Assembly: GCA_947166895.1 (NCBI GenBank)
Contig: CAMVFY010000005.1
Coordinates: 1-39,386, forward strand
DNA: 39,386 bases
Source of the DNA: an uncultured Candidatus Saccharibacteria bacterium
Lineage (GTDB): Bacteria > Patescibacteriota > Saccharimonadia > Saccharimonadales > Saccharimonadaceae
Direction of reading: 5' to 3'
Shown: piece after piece, positions 38,506-39,386 of the stretch
How positions within the stretch are numbered: position 1 is the stretch's first letter
Layout: the number at the start of each line of letters is the position of its first letter
Position numbers and translations under genes: made by a program
Notes under the pieces: generated by a model
Seen by the model: the letters and a program-made list of their open reading frames with translations, nothing else
What the model was told of the DNA's origin: nothing
Database searches by the model: none

Positions 38506-39386
38506 ATGATATATTTAGATCATGCGGCGGCGACACCAGTAGATTCGAGAGTGTTTGAGGCGATGGAGCCGTATTTTTTGCGTGATTTTTTTAACCCGTC
38601 AGCAGCGTATTTACCAGCAAAAAAGGTAGCTTCGGATTATGAGGCGGCAAAAGGCGTGATTGCGCATGCGATTGGGGCTAAGGCATCGGATATCGTAATT
38701 ACCGCTGGGGCGACCGAGGCGAATAATCTAGCGTTTAGCGCTATAATAGCCAGTTTCGAAAAGGCACTCTCTCGGGACGGGTCGCTCGCGCCCGTCGTTA
38801 CGGGGCTCGCACCCTCATCCTCGGTCGTGACCTCCGGAAGCCCTCGAGTAGTGCCTTTCCCGAAACTGGTTTTATATCTCGAAACTGAACATGATTCGGT
38901 GCGGAAGATTGCCGAGCGGTGCGGTGGCCAAGCGGTCAAGGTTTTGCCGTCTGGGCTAATCGATCTTGAAGATTTGAAAGCAAAAATTACCGATGAGACC
39001 AGGCTAATTTCAGTGGCACTCGTGAATAACGAAATCGGCGTGATTCAGCCACTTGCGGAAATTTCCGGGATTATTCGAGATGTAAAATTTGACAGACTAA
39101 AGCGTGGTGTGAAAGTTCCGCTGCTACTTCATTCGGATGCCTCGCAGGCTCTCAATTTGCTAGATATTAACGTGGCGCGACTAGGGGTAGATTTATTAAC
39201 TCTAAATGCTGCTAAAGTTTATGGGCCAAAAGGTGTAGGTGCTCTGTATGTCTCACACGAGGTAAAATTACGGCCACTTACTTACGGCGGTGGGCAGGAA
39301 AACGGACTTCGCTCCGGCACGGAAAATGTGCCCGGTGTGATTGGTTTTGCCAAAGCGGTAGAGCTTGCGAAAGAGCATCTAAATGG
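38506..39386 (+). CDS. Cysteine desulfurase (NifS/IscS type), truncated by the window end
   Basis: MIYLDHAAATPVD, ITAGATEANNLAF, HSDASQALNLLDINV, LNAAKVYGPKGVGALYV, GGGQENGLRSGTENVPG; ORF runs off the window and so is missing from the ORF track. Confidence 0.94.
   Translation, partial: MIYLDHAAATPVDSRVFEAMEPYFLRDFFNPSAAYLPAKKVASDYEAAKGVIAHAIGAKASDIVITAGATEANNLAFSAIIASFEKALSRDGSLAPVVTGLAPSSSVVTSGSPRVVPFPKLVLYLETEHDSVRKIAERCGGQAVKVLPSGLIDLEDLKAKITDETRLISVALVNNEIGVIQPLAEISGIIRDVKFDRLKRGVKVPLLLHSDASQALNLLDINVARLGVDLLTLNAAKVYGPKGVGALYVSHEVKLRPLTYGGGQENGLRSGTENVPGVIGFAKAVELAKEHLN
38750..38869. repeat. Imperfect palindromic element inside the cysteine desulfurase gene
   Basis: CCAGTTTCG (38750-38758) / CGAAACTGG (38861-38869); AAAGGCACT / AGTGCCTTT; internal GACGGG...CCCGTC; GGG-CTCGCA-CCC at the centre. 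Confidence 0.85.

Noticed and set aside
38506-39386. Cysteine desulfurase as a pseudogene because it has no ORF entry
   Set aside because: The frame is open to the window edge with all motifs intact; it is missing only because the stop lies outside the window.

Overview
This is a compact, almost fully coding 39.4 kb bacterial chromosomal segment using the standard code (TGA acts as a stop). Gene content, small gene sizes and extended ribosomal proteins suggest a Patescibacteria/CPR genome, probably Saccharibacteria-like; that placement is inference. From left to right it holds: nusG-rplK-rplA-[membrane gene]-L10 leader-rplJ-rplL; a SufS-like cysteine desulfurase; a secreted protein with a Listeria/Bacteroides-type repeat; a membrane DsbA-like protein; dnaX-X-dnaB-GT-ybaB-recR; an AMP-dependent acyl ligase; cdsA/pgsA/YqeG-like HAD (phosphatidylglycerol module); a DHH phosphoesterase; an alpha/beta hydrolase; cysS; tgt-queA and queH (late queuosine steps); a CDF transporter; an AI-2E family protein; a flippase-like protein; a heterodimeric ABC exporter; dCMP deaminase/ung/tdk/tmk; a secreted cutinase-VWA fusion; typA; tatD; a DUF1846 protein; and an IscS/NifS-type cysteine desulfurase cut by the window end. 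The most striking signal is a set of three long imperfect palindromes (about 87-184 nt) lying in frame inside conserved housekeeping genes (dnaX, tgt, cysteine desulfurase). At least two look homologous, with the same arm asymmetry and the same GCTTCGC apex. They resemble, in behaviour, the protein-coding palindromic elements known from Rickettsia/Wolbachia. Other highlights are a recurrent TGnTATAAT-N6-ATG arrangement implying leaderless transcripts, a perfect 23-bp palindrome forming a symmetric divergent ung/tdk promoter, and the secreted cutinase-VWA fusion.
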